Below are positions 8,766 through 17,590 of a stretch of 58,152 nucleotides of DNA, one piece after another. The stretch's first letter is position 1. Each line of letters opens with the position of its first letter. Below the pieces are notes generated by a model, which saw only the letters and a list, made by a program, of their open reading frames with translations, was not told the origin of the DNA and made no database searches. Source of the DNA: an uncultured bacterium (GTDB taxonomy: Bacteria > Zixibacteria > MSB-5A5 > CAIYYT01); NCBI GenBank assembly GCA_903930455.1, contig CAIYYT010000235.1, positions 64,771 to 122,922 of the forward strand, given 5' to 3'. The position numbers were made by a program, and so were the translations under genes.

Positions 8766-9494
8766 ATGACGCATTGGAAGACAGACTTGCTTTCGCGGAT
8801 GGCAGCTGTAGAAAACGTCATCGAGTCCTACCGAGCAAGTGTGCGAAACTTCTACTTCAGCGTTTTGCTTTCGAAGTTTCGGTGTCCGCAATGCCAGGGG
8901 CAATTTCAAGTGGTCGGACCGTCGGCGGCGCTCTGTGGTTGCGGTGCTGCTTTTGATCCAACTGTCACTTTTCAGAAGAGCGGATGCTGTGGCGCAGTCT
9001 TGGTGAAGAGGCAGTGTCACTATGCTTGCAACGTGTGTGGTGACGTTGTGCCTTCGATCTTTCTCTTTGATGAGGTCCTCTTTGATAGTGAGTATTTTCG
9101 TGAGAAGATGCGGCTATCAAGGGAGCAGAGGAGACGTGAGCAGGCCGAGACGCGAGTGATTCTTCGGGCTGAGAGGTCGGGTACTCTTTCGATCTTCGAT
9201 GAAGTCGATCTGAATGCTCTTCCCGGATTGATGGCTGATCTCGACGGCTTGATTGGTGCGAAGAACACAGACGAACGCGTTCAGGAGTGGGAGAACAGTC
9301 TCACACTTAATGATTACCGATTGCACATCGTTGGACTGCTTCAAACTGAGGTTCTCTTCAGTTCCATTGTGCCTTTGATCTCTGAGGAGCGTCGGGACAA
9401 GGTCTATCGTTTCATTTCGCTGATTTTCATGGAGCAGGATCGAGAAGTCATGCTCTCTCAATATGGCGAGGACATTTTGGTGGAGCGAAGATGA
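8766..9494 (+). CDS. Zinc-ribbon protein of unknown function, 242 aa
   Basis: The N-terminal third contains two Cys-rich knuckle sets: 'FRCPQCQG' with 'ALCGCGAAF', and 'SGCCGAVL' with 'YACNVCGD'. This is consistent with one or two zinc ribbons. The rest is a charged helical region ('LSREQRRREQAETR') and an acidic C-terminus. There is no signal peptide or membrane segment. The gene starts leaderless behind a TATA-like box and overlaps the next gene by 4 nt (ATGA at 9491-9494), so both are translationally coupled. A nucleic-acid-binding role is plausible but inferred only from the zinc ribbons. Family not recognised. Confidence 0.7.
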   Translation: MTHWKTDLLSRMAAVENVIESYRASVRNFYFSVLLSKFRCPQCQGQFQVVGPSAALCGCGAAFDPTVTFQKSGCCGAVLVKRQCHYACNVCGDVVPSIFLFDEVLFDSEYFREKMRLSREQRRREQAETRVILRAERSGTLSIFDEVDLNALPGLMADLDGLIGAKNTDERVQEWENSLTLNDYRLHIVGLLQTEVLFSSIVPLISEERRDKVYRFISLIFMEQDREVMLSQYGEDILVERR

Positions 9495-9880
9495 ATCTCT
9501 CAGAGAAAGACAAGGTCTTCCTGGAAAGGCTCAAGAAGCTCTGTGATGAACGTCAGCTGGAGATCGAGATCAAAGATGTCGGGGTAAAGTACATGGTTTT
9601 GAGGCAGAACTATGGCGACAAAGTCGAGTTGCGTTTTAGCATGACTCGCCAAGGGGTCAGATGGCGTTTCCATCGCCTGTTCAATGAGATCTACGTCTCG
9701 TCTTACGAGACGATCTATTGGGTTGAGAGCAGCTTTGGAACCGGCCTGAGAGGCATGGCATTGGAGATCGTGAAGGAGCGAGTTGAAATGCGCAGGAAGG
9801 TCAACAAAGTGGCGTTTTTCGGTACTCCTCGACGAGAATACGGTGACTCGGAGTATAAAACACGGGGTCAGAGATTGTAA
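9491..9880 (+). CDS. Hypothetical protein coupled to zinc-ribbon gene, 129 aa
   Basis: The start overlaps the stop of the upstream gene in an ATGA, with GGAGCG just upstream, so it is the second gene of a two-gene operon. The product is basic and mostly alpha/beta: an N-terminal charged helix ('KDKVFLERLKKLCDERQL'), a beta region containing 'VELRFSMTRQGVRWRFHR', and a C-terminal basic tail. It lacks signal, membrane or metal motifs. It could be a nucleic-acid-associated partner of the zinc-ribbon protein, but this is only positional inference. Confidence 0.65.
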   Translation: MNLSEKDKVFLERLKKLCDERQLEIEIKDVGVKYMVLRQNYGDKVELRFSMTRQGVRWRFHRLFNEIYVSSYETIYWVESSFGTGLRGMALEIVKERVEMRRKVNKVAFFGTPRREYGDSEYKTRGQRL

Positions 9881-10122
9881 AGGGATTTGCCCTCCTAACA
9901 AAACAGGCAGTCCAGACCGCATTTGTCGTCTGAGACCCGTTTTCAAAGGCGTGTTTGTTGGTGAAGTGGCTTCCAACAGCAGGGTTTGCCCGGTTTCGCC
10001 CGGTTTTCGGTGCAAGGCGATTTCGAGAAAACGGGGCAATGTCATTGTAGTTTTTTAACAAGGCCAAGATCAGGTGACTTCCTTTGGAATGCCCTGTTTT
10101 GATCAAGAAGAGTGGGGTAAAT

Positions 10123-10539
10123 ATGAAGAAGTGCACAAAGATTGAGTTCGGCTTCAATAAGATTTGCCTGGTTGAGTCTCTGGATGAGTTCGCCGAGTTG
10201 CTCTTCCCTAATAATAGGAACCATCAGAAGTTGTTTCTGGCTATTTTCGTCGAGCTAAAATACGCTGACGGTCAGCATTTGAAGTCCCTGGAGTGGGTGG
10301 CTGACAGGTATGGCTGTAGCCGGCGGGTTCTGGAGGCCGTGAGGGCTAAGATGCGACGGTTGGGTTTGATCGACCATGTTTCACGCTTCAGCAACAAGTA
10401 TGGTTATCGGGAGGGTTGGGTGTTCTCGAGCCGCTTCGCCAAATCTGCCGTGGCATTGTCTGGTCTACCTGATAGGTTTCGCGAGATCAGGGATGCCAAG
10501 CAGGAAGCCAAAGACAGGGATTTGTTCAAATACCTTTGA
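10123..10539 (+). CDS. Winged-helix-like DNA-binding protein, 138 aa
   Basis: The central region 'LEWVADRYGCSRRVLEAV' has the spacing of a helix-turn-helix, followed by 'LGLIDHVSR' and a wing-like 'YREGWVFSSRF'. This fits a winged-helix regulator or replication initiator of a mobile element. I start at ATG 10123 (GGGGT about 5 nt upstream) instead of the upstream alternative at 10084. The tail is Lys/Asp-rich. Its 3' end overlaps the convergent gene 10526-10741 by 14 nt. Such tight convergent overlap is typical of plasmid or virus genomes. No close family is recognised. Confidence 0.65.
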   Translation: MKKCTKIEFGFNKICLVESLDEFAELLFPNNRNHQKLFLAIFVELKYADGQHLKSLEWVADRYGCSRRVLEAVRAKMRRLGLIDHVSRFSNKYGYREGWVFSSRFAKSAVALSGLPDRFREIRDAKQEAKDRDLFKYL

Positions 10540-10741
10540 AGCGGTTGTACTCGTTTCGGTCATACCGGCAATCACTGTTGTCATCGACACGTGCGGGTTT
10601 GGTTTCATCGACGATTAGTCGGAAGATGATGTGATCTAGCTTCTCGTCCATATCCTTCTGCCGTTTCTCAACGGTTTTCAGCCTTCGTTCCAGATTCTTG
10701 AGCACTCTGATGTACTCCATTAGCGTTTGTTTGCCGTTCAT
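10526..10741 (-). CDS. Small coiled-coil protein, 71 aa
   Basis: The first 40 residues form an amphipathic coiled coil ('LKNLERRLKTVEKRQKDMDE') followed by a short charged tail. The ATG at 10741 has no Shine-Dalgarno sequence but has a TATA box centred 26 nt upstream, so it would be translated from a leaderless mRNA. It converges on and overlaps the winged-helix gene. Such short coiled-coil proteins are common in archaeal plasmids and viruses, where their roles are mostly unknown. Confidence 0.6.
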   Translation of the reverse strand: MNGKQTLMEYIRVLKNLERRLKTVEKRQKDMDEKLDHIIFRLIVDETKPARVDDNSDCRYDRNEYNRFKGI

Positions 10742-10762
10742 GAATGTTGGGAATATTCACTA

Positions 10763-10772
10763 CTATATAAAG
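10763..10772 (-). promoter_or_regulatory. Archaeal-type TATA box, leaderless start
   Basis: The minus strand reads CTTTATATAG, centred 26 nt before ATG 10741. The sequence immediately before that ATG has no ribosome binding site. This is the clearest example in the window of archaeal leaderless promoter geometry. Confidence 0.55.
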
Positions 10773-10808
10773 GTTACGGTTCGTGAGGACTGACGGGTAG
10801 TGACACTC

Positions 10809-10852
10809 TGGGAGGCGGGGGGAATCGAACCCCCGACTCGCGTCGTCAGATG
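10809..10852 (-). other. 3' end of a tRNA or tmRNA (fragment), possible attachment site
   Basis: On the minus strand the sequence contains a full T arm (GGGGG-TTCGATT-CCCCC) followed by an acceptor-like CGCCTCCCA. It is preceded by a short GAC...GTC stem (10835-10847) like a long variable arm. No matching 5' acceptor strand (GGAGGCG or GGGAGGC) occurs upstream before the TPR gene begins at 10982, so only a 3' portion is present. Such 3' fragments are the usual footprint of integration into a tRNA or ssrA gene. It lies exactly at the right edge of foreign block 1. Confidence 0.5.
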
Positions 10853-10891
10853 AAGACCTATTCAGACTCTCCTACCGCTGTCCGGAACAGG

Positions 10892-10962
10892 GGTCTCTTC
10901 CATCGACTCAAACCAAATACTTGCCTGACCCCCGTATATCCACATTTAGCTGATGGCAAACA
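10892..10962 (-). mobile_element. Remnant of the left end of an IS3-family element
   Basis: Read on the minus strand from 10962, TGTTTGCCATCAGCTAAAT, the later CGGGGGT and GGTTTGAGT align with the left terminus of the intact IS at 17086 (TGTTTGCCGTCAGCTAAAT). The match fades after about 70 nt and no transposase follows. It is a solo, diverged IS end lying 20 bp beyond the stop of the TPR gene. Confidence 0.65.
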
Positions 10963-10981
10963 AGCGCTACGGTCTCCTGTG

Positions 10982-12394
10982 TTATTGTGATAGGAGTTCC
11001 TCAAGCGTATTCGCCAGGTCCCTGTCTAGTTTGGCAAGGGTTTTCTTGCGGCGCTCCGCGGTCGCCCTATCCCCGATGGCGAAGTAAGATGATCCAAGGC
11101 TGAACCACGCTCCGGCATCTTCCGGGCTGATTTTGACAAGTTGTTCAAACACCTGGATCGAGGCCTGGTGCTTTTCCGAATTGTGGTACGCAGTTCCAAG
11201 CTGAAAGAGGGCCTTGGGGTTCGTCGGATCAGTGTCAAGAAGGCTCAGTAATACTGTGATTGCCTCGTCGTATCGCTTCAGCAGACTCAGAGACAACCCT
11301 AGATTGTAGCGGGCCTTTTGGTGTCCCGGCTGGAGTACTAATGTCATTTCGTAGCATTTCGCTGCAATCTGAAGATCTCCCAACATGCCCCGCGCGACAC
11401 CCAGATTGTAGAGTGCCTCGGCATTTTGTGGGTTCATCTTGACAACATCTTCGAAAGCATGCGCCGCGGCAGGGATGTCTCTCTTGTGCACGTAAGCTAT
11501 TCCGAGATCAAATGTCGTATCTTCATCAGGAAGAAGTGACCGCCGTATATAGGAAATTCCTTCTTCGATCTTTCCGCATTTAAGAAGTGCCCGCCCCATT
11601 ATCCCCGGAAAGACCAATGCGTCGTAACCGTGTTCCTCGGCCATTGTGAAGTAGTGCACAGCTTGCTCGAACCGTTCGTATTTGAAATGGAACATTCCAG
11701 CCATAAAACACGCACTCCCCTTTTCAGAGCATTCACTGATCGCTCTTTCACAGAGCCTCGCCGCCGCATCTTGCGCATTTGCATCTATGTAGGTACCATA
11801 TACGTCTAGGTACTTGTGTACATCGGCACTATCCAGATCAATCAGTCGGTCAAGGATTTCTTCAGCTTTCTTCGATTCATTGCACAGGAAATAGGCGCGA
11901 CCAAGGTGCAAGTACGCAGTGCGGTTGCTGCTCTCCAGATCGATCGTCATAACCAAGTGTGGAATTGCCTTTGCCGGCTCTTTGCAGGCGAAAAATGCGC
12001 TTGCCAGCAGGAAGCGCGCTCCGGCGTCGTCAGGCTTGAGGTCTACTGCACGTTGCAGTGGTCGACGTGCATTGGCGTAATCATGCTTATTACCGCGGGC
12101 TACTCCCAGGCCAAAGTGCGCCTCAAAACTCCCAGGCAAGACCTCAGTGACCCTCTCCATGTACCTCTCGGCTTCAGGCCAGTTACCCGCGCTGCCGTAA
12201 AGGGTTGCCAGCGCAAACAAGGCCGGAGCATAATCTGAAGCCCTTTTAATAATCTTCGTATACGCCTGAGTCGCTCCAGCGACGTCACCAGCTCTCTCGA
12301 CCGCTTGCGCTCGTTCGAACAATGCACTTGCCTCGCGCTGATTTCCTATTGAAGGGTGACCTTTGAAGTCTAGCAATCTTCGAATCCAATTCAT
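10982..12394 (-). CDS. Tetratricopeptide repeat protein, 470 aa
   Basis: Almost the whole protein consists of about a dozen 34-residue TPR units with the W/LG/Y/A/F/A/P pattern, for example 'AEALYNLGVARGMLGDLQIA' and 'ALFQLGTAYHNSEKHQASI'. There is no signal peptide or transmembrane segment, so it is likely cytoplasmic, or anchored through the N-terminal 'MNWIRRLLDF' helix. TPR arrays are protein-interaction scaffolds; the partner is unknown. The next gene upstream on the same strand is a protease that also ends in TPRs, so the two may act together. An IS end remnant abuts the 3' end. Confidence 0.85.
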   Translation of the reverse strand: MNWIRRLLDFKGHPSIGNQREASALFERAQAVERAGDVAGATQAYTKIIKRASDYAPALFALATLYGSAGNWPEAERYMERVTEVLPGSFEAHFGLGVARGNKHDYANARRPLQRAVDLKPDDAGARFLLASAFFACKEPAKAIPHLVMTIDLESSNRTAYLHLGRAYFLCNESKKAEEILDRLIDLDSADVHKYLDVYGTYIDANAQDAAARLCERAISECSEKGSACFMAGMFHFKYERFEQAVHYFTMAEEHGYDALVFPGIMGRALLKCGKIEEGISYIRRSLLPDEDTTFDLGIAYVHKRDIPAAAHAFEDVVKMNPQNAEALYNLGVARGMLGDLQIAAKCYEMTLVLQPGHQKARYNLGLSLSLLKRYDEAITVLLSLLDTDPTNPKALFQLGTAYHNSEKHQASIQVFEQLVKISPEDAGAWFSLGSSYFAIGDRATAERRKKTLAKLDRDLANTLEELLSQ

Positions 12395-12551
12395 ATGAAC
12401 TTCTGTCTGTTCTTTATTTGTTCCACTTGGTAGGGAGCTTATTCGGCGATATGTCCTTCGTTATCGAATGGCTCTTACGAGGCAATGTGCGTCATTGTCG
12501 CTCAGAGAACAAGATCGATGAGTTCTCTCACAAACGATCATGCCAATGATA

Positions 12552-14567
12552 TCATCTCTTCTCAACACCGAGTTTCTTCCAATCATGAAGTTCGGCCAAA
12601 CTATCGGTTGGCGCTTGAATGAACTCGGGATACTTAACCGGCCCATCCTTCCATCGCAGGTCCGAAGCGACAATTTCTTGGAAAAGGTCCCGCGCCTCAA
12701 CCGACCGACCTTGCCGCAACAGCACCCTAGCGAGCCCAAACTGGTAGTGGCACATACTTGCACTATAAATGGAGTCGCGGTCGACACTGCTCTTCTCCAA
12801 TAGTCGAAGTGCTATTCGGTAGTCCTGCTCAGCTTCTCTGTAGCGCCGCATGTTCCTCCGAACTGCCGCACGATTACCGTAGGCGATGGGGTCGTCCGGA
12901 GACAACATAGTTACGCAATATGTCAAAAGCGATTCGGCGGCAGCATAGTTGTCAATCATAGACGATGCCGTTGCGAGACTGAGATGATCAGTTTCAAGAT
13001 CATCTGCATCGTTCGTCCATTTGAGGCACTCCTTGATCAATGGAATGGCCCGTCTTGGTTCCCTGTCGACTCTAAGTTCGTGCAAATACAGCGATCTAAG
13101 AAAGGACGCTATTTCGGCTGGATTCTCTGCCGCAGAGTCGGAACTTCCTACACCGGGCTCCTGAAACCTATAGAAAGGATCGATCTTAACGACACCTTCG
13201 CTGCGCATTCCATCTAGGATTCCCAGTAGCTTACGCTGTGTTAGACTTGGCTCTTGCAGCAGATCGCTAGATGGCTGTACCCCTTCAATGAATCGAAAGA
13301 CACGCACCCCGTTCAGACCATATCTACCCAACAGATGGTGCTCAACTACCCCTAGGCCTTCGGTATCAATGGAGTTGTTTGGCACTTCCGCGGATCTGCC
13401 CGTGACTTGGAGTTGAATCCGATCATTGAGCTTTCGTAAGCAAACGAGAAGACTATCCGCTTGGTTGTTGTTGAGTGATTTAAGGAAGTTGTAGTAGAAG
13501 GAGACACTGTCACACGCCTCTGATAGCGAGACCGAATCCGTAGCTGCTAAGGCCGTCCAAGCAAGTCCCTTCAAATATGCAATTTCTGCCCTGTTTTCGC
13601 TGTCCGTTTTCATCTGGCCAAGCAGTTGCTGCGCCGAAAAGGGGTTCTGTAGTTCTATGTCGCAGCGTGCGAGCAGAAGTCCGGCCTCGGGGATTGCGCT
13701 GCATACCGAAGGCATCTGGAGAAGTATTTGAGCGGCGTCTTTCCAATCTGCCGATCCCTCCTCCCTGTTCAAAAGGGATCTGACGGACACCAACTGGTAA
13801 AAGCAGATGGGCGGAAGCATGTGCGTTGTGTCTTCAGGGAGTCTAATGTGGTTGATGGGAACAGCGAAACAGAGATTCGATGCAGGTTCTGCCAGCGACG
13901 CAAATGCCATCGTATTGATGCCCATCAATCCTGCATGCTGGTCATAGAGACCTCCACCACTGTTACCACCTGTAATTGTAGCCCCGTGTCGAATTACAGG
14001 AACAGAAAACTCTGAAAGCATTTCTACGGGATTATGCACCGGACCAAACGACGGTGTATTCACGTATCCAGCACCGTTACCTATAGCGACAACTGTTTCC
14101 CCAGGTTCCAAATGAGCTGGTTGTCCAACGCGGGCAAACGAGATCGGAGTATTGTCCCCCTTTGGCCGACCTACTTTGATGGTTACCCAGTCGTTGCGCA
14201 GGTCGAAGGTCAGAATGCCCTGGATTTCAAATGGATGCCTTTGCCAGTCCAAGATGCGGACGTCGTTTCCCTCGCATTCCTGAATTACGTGGATATTGGT
14301 GAGCAGAACACCCGCAGGATGTACCATGACTCCGGAACCGATCACCAGTCCTGAATCATCTACAAGAAGGCAATTAGCGGGCAGACAGCGAGCCACTACC
14401 TGTTGAACGGTAAGTAGCTGCCCGCTTCTCGGAGTTTGTGCATACGTGAGCCCGGCCGCCTGACAAGTGGTCGCCTTCGGCAAACATGTCCCGAACAGCA
14501 GAAGTGTCGCTATCAGGCTACATCTGCAATATCCTATGGTGAGCTTGGTTCTGGATCGCGCTGGCAT
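12552..14567 (-). CDS. Secreted trypsin-like serine protease with TPR region, 671 aa
   Basis: A basic N-terminus and hydrophobic stretch ('LIATLLLFGTCL') form a signal peptide. Residues of about 60-250 are a trypsin-like/HtrA-type protease domain with a plausible triad: His in 'LLTNIHVIQE', Asp in 'LRNDWVTIKV' and Ser in 'TGGNSGGGLY'. There is no PDZ domain. The C-terminal half (about 270-671) is helical and includes TPR-like repeats ('PIAYGNRAAVRRNMRRY'). It would act in the periplasm or at the surface. The same strand continues into the TPR protein at 10982-12394, 157 bp downstream. A degraded transposase fragment lies just upstream. Confidence 0.8.
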   Translation of the reverse strand: MPARSRTKLTIGYCRCSLIATLLLFGTCLPKATTCQAAGLTYAQTPRSGQLLTVQQVVARCLPANCLLVDDSGLVIGSGVMVHPAGVLLTNIHVIQECEGNDVRILDWQRHPFEIQGILTFDLRNDWVTIKVGRPKGDNTPISFARVGQPAHLEPGETVVAIGNGAGYVNTPSFGPVHNPVEMLSEFSVPVIRHGATITGGNSGGGLYDQHAGLMGINTMAFASLAEPASNLCFAVPINHIRLPEDTTHMLPPICFYQLVSVRSLLNREEGSADWKDAAQILLQMPSVCSAIPEAGLLLARCDIELQNPFSAQQLLGQMKTDSENRAEIAYLKGLAWTALAATDSVSLSEACDSVSFYYNFLKSLNNNQADSLLVCLRKLNDRIQLQVTGRSAEVPNNSIDTEGLGVVEHHLLGRYGLNGVRVFRFIEGVQPSSDLLQEPSLTQRKLLGILDGMRSEGVVKIDPFYRFQEPGVGSSDSAAENPAEIASFLRSLYLHELRVDREPRRAIPLIKECLKWTNDADDLETDHLSLATASSMIDNYAAAESLLTYCVTMLSPDDPIAYGNRAAVRRNMRRYREAEQDYRIALRLLEKSSVDRDSIYSASMCHYQFGLARVLLRQGRSVEARDLFQEIVASDLRWKDGPVKYPEFIQAPTDSLAELHDWKKLGVEKR

Positions 14568-14696
14568 TTAAGTCCCACGTATTCGGACTGTGATATACCA
14601 CTTTCCTTGAGACAATTCCACGGTTATTCTCAAAGATTTCTGAGCGCTTCGTACGGTGTTTTTCCGCCATGGGCTCTGTGAGGGCGACTGAAGTCG

Positions 14697-14810
14697 CAGA
14701 ATCGCTACAGTCTGATCGCTGATCCCCTGCCGGTGAAACTCCTTCGACCGGCCCGCCGACTGCTCCACTTCATGCAAAATTGCCAACATCTGCCCCGGGG
14801 TGAACCCCCT
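14697..14810 (-). pseudogene. Degraded IS3-family OrfA fragment
   Basis: The translation 'RGFTPGQMLAILHEVEQSAG' followed by a short linker and 'RQGISDQTVAIL' resembles the helix-turn-helix start of IS3-type OrfA proteins of the 'RRFTPEQI...LREAE...LGVTEQTYYRW' kind. The frame continues into unrelated sequence and has no OrfB. It is therefore an old transposase scar in the 325-bp gap between the protease and the membrane-protein gene. Confidence 0.45.
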
Positions 14811-14893
14811 ACTGACTATCCGGTCTCTCTCCTTTCTGCCAAGCAAAACCAACATTCCCGTAGCTCGGATCAAAGGGGAAAGGTCACCTCAAG

Positions 14894-15961
14894 TTAGTGG
14901 CTTTTTCGACGCTCTCGTATGATTTCGGTTGCCGCACTTGGGTCGGAATCCCACAAACGATCTAGGTCCTTGTCATAACCGTCCAGCACCCATGGAGCTT
15001 GAAGACCGAACACCAATAGAAACGCCAATGCATTCCCAAAACGGAGATCAAACTCATGGGACCGGCCGTGATTATCTCTCAACACTACTGAGTAAGAGCT
15101 GCTCATAGGTACGTGAAGTCTCGTGATCTTTTGATACGTCCAGATCACATCCTTAATCATGATCAGATCAAGACCAAAAAAGGTCGAATAGATAAGCCAG
15201 GAGGGCGTCATCGTCAGACGACCATACCGCTTCACACAAGATGGGACCGAATACTCTGCGTCGATATTCGCAGCTAGTTCTAAGGCGGCCCCACGTTGTG
15301 AGAGTCCTTTCCAAATGGGATGGATCACAGGGTTAGCTCCGCGACGTATTCCTACCAGGATATTACGAATCGAGACAATGAGGGACAGTATAATGAGAAC
15401 AAGCAACACGTAACCTGACTGGTTCATCTCCTCGGTCGCGTCCAACATGACTGGAAGTATGTGACCTTTGATTCTGGGAATGGAGTCTTCGAGGCGCTCC
15501 AGATACTCAGACTTGATCTCGTCCGGAATACTTCTCAAGGTGCCTGTGAACTGTAGGTTGGTAGTTTTCGGCGGTGACTGCACGAGTAAGACTGAATTCC
15601 CAAGTGACAACATCAAGTACTTAGCTGTTACATTGCCATATGGAATCGTTACTCCCAAGTCCTCACTGGCTTGTTCAATGAACGGATTGAGTTGGTGTTC
15701 GTAAAGGCGGTATCCTGTATCGTGGAAACTCATCCCTTTCAGAGTCACATAGTACTTGAAATAATCCTTGTCTACCCGGTCAGAGGAGAAGCAATCCTGA
15801 TTGACTCTAAAAGGTCCAAATGCAAAGTTGAGCAGATACCTGCCACTCAAGCCAATCAAAAAAACCACCATAAGCGCGACGGCTGAGTTCACGTATAGCA
15901 GGTTTCGGTTACATCTGTCAATCTCGCGTCGGACGAAGTTGGAGGCTGGCACATGCGTCAT
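14894..15961 (-). CDS. Hypothetical two-TM membrane protein, 355 aa
   Basis: I do not recognise the family. The first membrane segment is at about residues 24-45 ('LYVNSAVALMVVFLIGLSG'). A roughly 130-residue extracytoplasmic region follows, and a second segment lies at about 185-205 ('GYVLLVLIILSLIVSIR'). The C-terminal 150 residues are cytoplasmic, with beta-rich sequence around 'TPSWLIYSTFFGLDLIMI'. Small membrane-protein genes lie upstream on the same strand, suggesting an envelope-related cluster. No enzymatic motif is visible. Confidence 0.65.
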   Translation of the reverse strand: MTHVPASNFVRREIDRCNRNLLYVNSAVALMVVFLIGLSGRYLLNFAFGPFRVNQDCFSSDRVDKDYFKYYVTLKGMSFHDTGYRLYEHQLNPFIEQASEDLGVTIPYGNVTAKYLMLSLGNSVLLVQSPPKTTNLQFTGTLRSIPDEIKSEYLERLEDSIPRIKGHILPVMLDATEEMNQSGYVLLVLIILSLIVSIRNILVGIRRGANPVIHPIWKGLSQRGAALELAANIDAEYSVPSCVKRYGRLTMTPSWLIYSTFFGLDLIMIKDVIWTYQKITRLHVPMSSSYSVVLRDNHGRSHEFDLRFGNALAFLLVFGLQAPWVLDGYDKDLDRLWDSDPSAATEIIRERRKSH

Positions 15962-16161
15962 TGATCAAACCTCATTCACACTGTTGTCCTCAAAAGGTAG
16001 ACGTCATTGACCTAGACTCTGTGCGTCGCCAGAAAATTCCGACCTGGCGATTCATGAATCTAAGATGCTCTTTGCCTGATAGCAATGGATTTCCGCTCCC
16101 AGAACGCAACTATTCGTTTCGAAGTAATAGTGTTATAACTTCTATCGGCCACTAAGAGGTA

Positions 16162-16350
16162 TCATGCAGACGCCAACCCAATAAAGAACTTCAGAACTAT
16201 CACAAAGCAACCGACCTGACTCTCGTAGTCAGGATGCACCTGCATATCCGGGAATAAGGAGTAGCGCATCCAATATATAATCCAATATATGGTTGCACCG
16301 ACCATGTAGAGTAACACGATACCTTTGAAGACGTTTAATGCAACCAGCAT
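16162..16350 (-). CDS. Small membrane protein, 62 aa
   Basis: Two hydrophobic helices ('FKGIVLLYMVGATIYWIIYW' and 'GCFVIVLKFFIGLAS') account for most of the product. The ATG at 16350 has AAAAAGGA a few bases upstream. It sits between two other membrane-protein genes on the same strand. Function unknown. Confidence 0.55.
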   Translation of the reverse strand: MLVALNVFKGIVLLYMVGATIYWIIYWMRYSLFPDMQVHPDYESQVGCFVIVLKFFIGLASA

Positions 16351-16425
16351 CGATTCCTTTTTCGCCTATAGGTACGGCCGGATATGATCAACAATCGATC
16401 TACTTGCGATTAAAACATTTGCAGC

Positions 16426-16773
16426 TTAATCTGATATGCTTAAAGCAATGTAAGCTATAATAATGACCAAACCACGATAGTACCATGCCAAGTACTTGAG
16501 AAGCGTGGGATTGTTGAGCTGACGCTTGTCTCTAATGGCCCAGTATAGAGCTAGCGGCCACAAGCCCGGAAACAAAAGCGCCATCGCTGCTACAAAGCCT
16601 GTTAAGAAACGTGCGCAGCCCGAGGGCTCTACGTCAGTCGACCATTCCTCCCAATGTGGCCCGCCACGCCCAGTAGTGTACATGTTAAGCGGGTGATCGA
16701 CCATGTATTTGTAGAACTTTACCAACCACACGATCAGCCACAGCAGCAATAGCAGAACAATAACCACGATCAT
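16426..16773 (-). CDS. Small membrane protein, 115 aa
   Basis: Three hydrophobic segments are visible: an N-terminal 'VVIVLLLLLWLIVWLVKF', a middle 'FVAAMALLFPGLWPLALYWA' and a C-terminal 'GLVIIIAYIALSI'. GGAG lies upstream of the ATG. Its size and layout resemble the neighbouring gene split by the insertion sequence, so the two may be paralogues. No known family is recognised. Confidence 0.6.
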   Translation of the reverse strand: MIVVIVLLLLLWLIVWLVKFYKYMVDHPLNMYTTGRGGPHWEEWSTDVEPSGCARFLTGFVAAMALLFPGLWPLALYWAIRDKRQLNNPTLLKYLAWYYRGLVIIIAYIALSISD

Positions 16774-16895
16774 CTATCTATTCTCCGAATTGGATCATCT
16801 CATGTATAACTCCCGATTTCGTGGCACGACGGAGGAGTTCTGGAATCTATCCACCCTGATCTTTGTCTACTAACGTCTGATTGGTCAGACCATGA

Positions 16896-17085
16896 TCACA
16901 GGATTCTGTTCAGCATCCTAAACAACCCAATCCACAGAAGGAACGTAACAGCAATCATAATCCATAGGAACCCTTCGTCGACAAATGCCACTACCGTAAG
17001 CAATGCTCCTCCCCACTTTACGACCGCATAACTGCATGACAAGCTGAACAGCGCATAGCGCTTCACAATGAAAACGGCACACCAG
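16896..17085 (-). pseudogene. 3' half of a membrane-protein gene split by the IS
   Basis: From the left IS end the minus-strand frame reads 'WCAVFIVKRYALFSLS', then a hydrophobic stretch containing 'GFLWIMIAVTFLLWIGLF', and stops at 16896. It has no start of its own. The matching 5' half lies on the other side of the IS at 18630-18786, so the insertion interrupted a gene of roughly 115 codons. Confidence 0.65.
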
Positions 17086-17228
17086 TGTTTGCCGTCAGCT
17101 AAATCTGGACACCGGGGGTGCTTGAGTTAAGATACGGTTTGGGTAGATTGTTGAGGTCTTGGAGCCGGCTCGCTGGGGGGAGAGCGAGCCGGCCCCAAGC
17201 GACGATATTCGCAAGAAAGGATTAAGTC

Positions 17229-17579
17229 ATGGTATCGTCCAAACAGAACCCGGAAGCCGTTGTCAAAGAGATCCGTCGCCAGACGCGGCGGAAGTTTTCC
17301 ACCGAAGAGAAAATCAGAATCGTCTTGGAGGGTCTCCGCGGCGAGGTCAGTATCGCCGAACTCTGTCGCCGGGAAGGGATTGTCGCTAATCTCTATTACC
17401 GCTGGAGCAAGGAGTTTCTGGAGGCGGGCAAGAAGCGCTTACAGGGGGACACGGTACGGGAGGCTACCAGCACCGAGGTAGTAGAACTGCGTCAGGAGAA
17501 CGAGCAGTTGAAACAACTAGTGGCGGAATTAAGCCTGAAGAATCGCCTGCTGAAAAAAAGTCTGACGGGCTTGGAGTAA
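17229..17579 (+). CDS. IS3-family transposase OrfA, 116 aa
   Basis: The N-terminal helix-turn-helix ('RRKFSTEEKIRIVLEGLRG' followed by 'IAELCRREGI') is the HTH_Tnp_1 type that binds the IS ends. The C-terminus is a leucine-zipper-like coiled coil ('ELRQENEQLKQLVAELSL') used for multimerisation. It ends just before OrfB, with AAAAAAAG near its end allowing a -1 shift into the OrfB frame. Length is normal for the family. Confidence 0.92.
   Translation: MVSSKQNPEAVVKEIRRQTRRKFSTEEKIRIVLEGLRGEVSIAELCRREGIVANLYYRWSKEFLEAGKKRLQGDTVREATSTEVVELRQENEQLKQLVAELSLKNRLLKKSLTGLE
17553..17560 (+). promoter_or_regulatory. Slippery A7G site for -1 programmed frameshift
   Basis: Seven A and a G occur 20 nt before the OrfA stop. 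After a -1 shift the frame runs without a stop into OrfB ('KKKSDGLGVRQRYMRCSQ'). This matches the A6G-type signals by which IS3 elements make the OrfAB transposase. Confidence 0.7.
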
Positions 17580-17590
17580 GGCAACGATAT

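Noticed and set aside
10809-10981. Complete tmRNA gene
   Set aside because: Only a 3'-like end is visible; no 5' acceptor strand, tag frame or room before the TPR gene.
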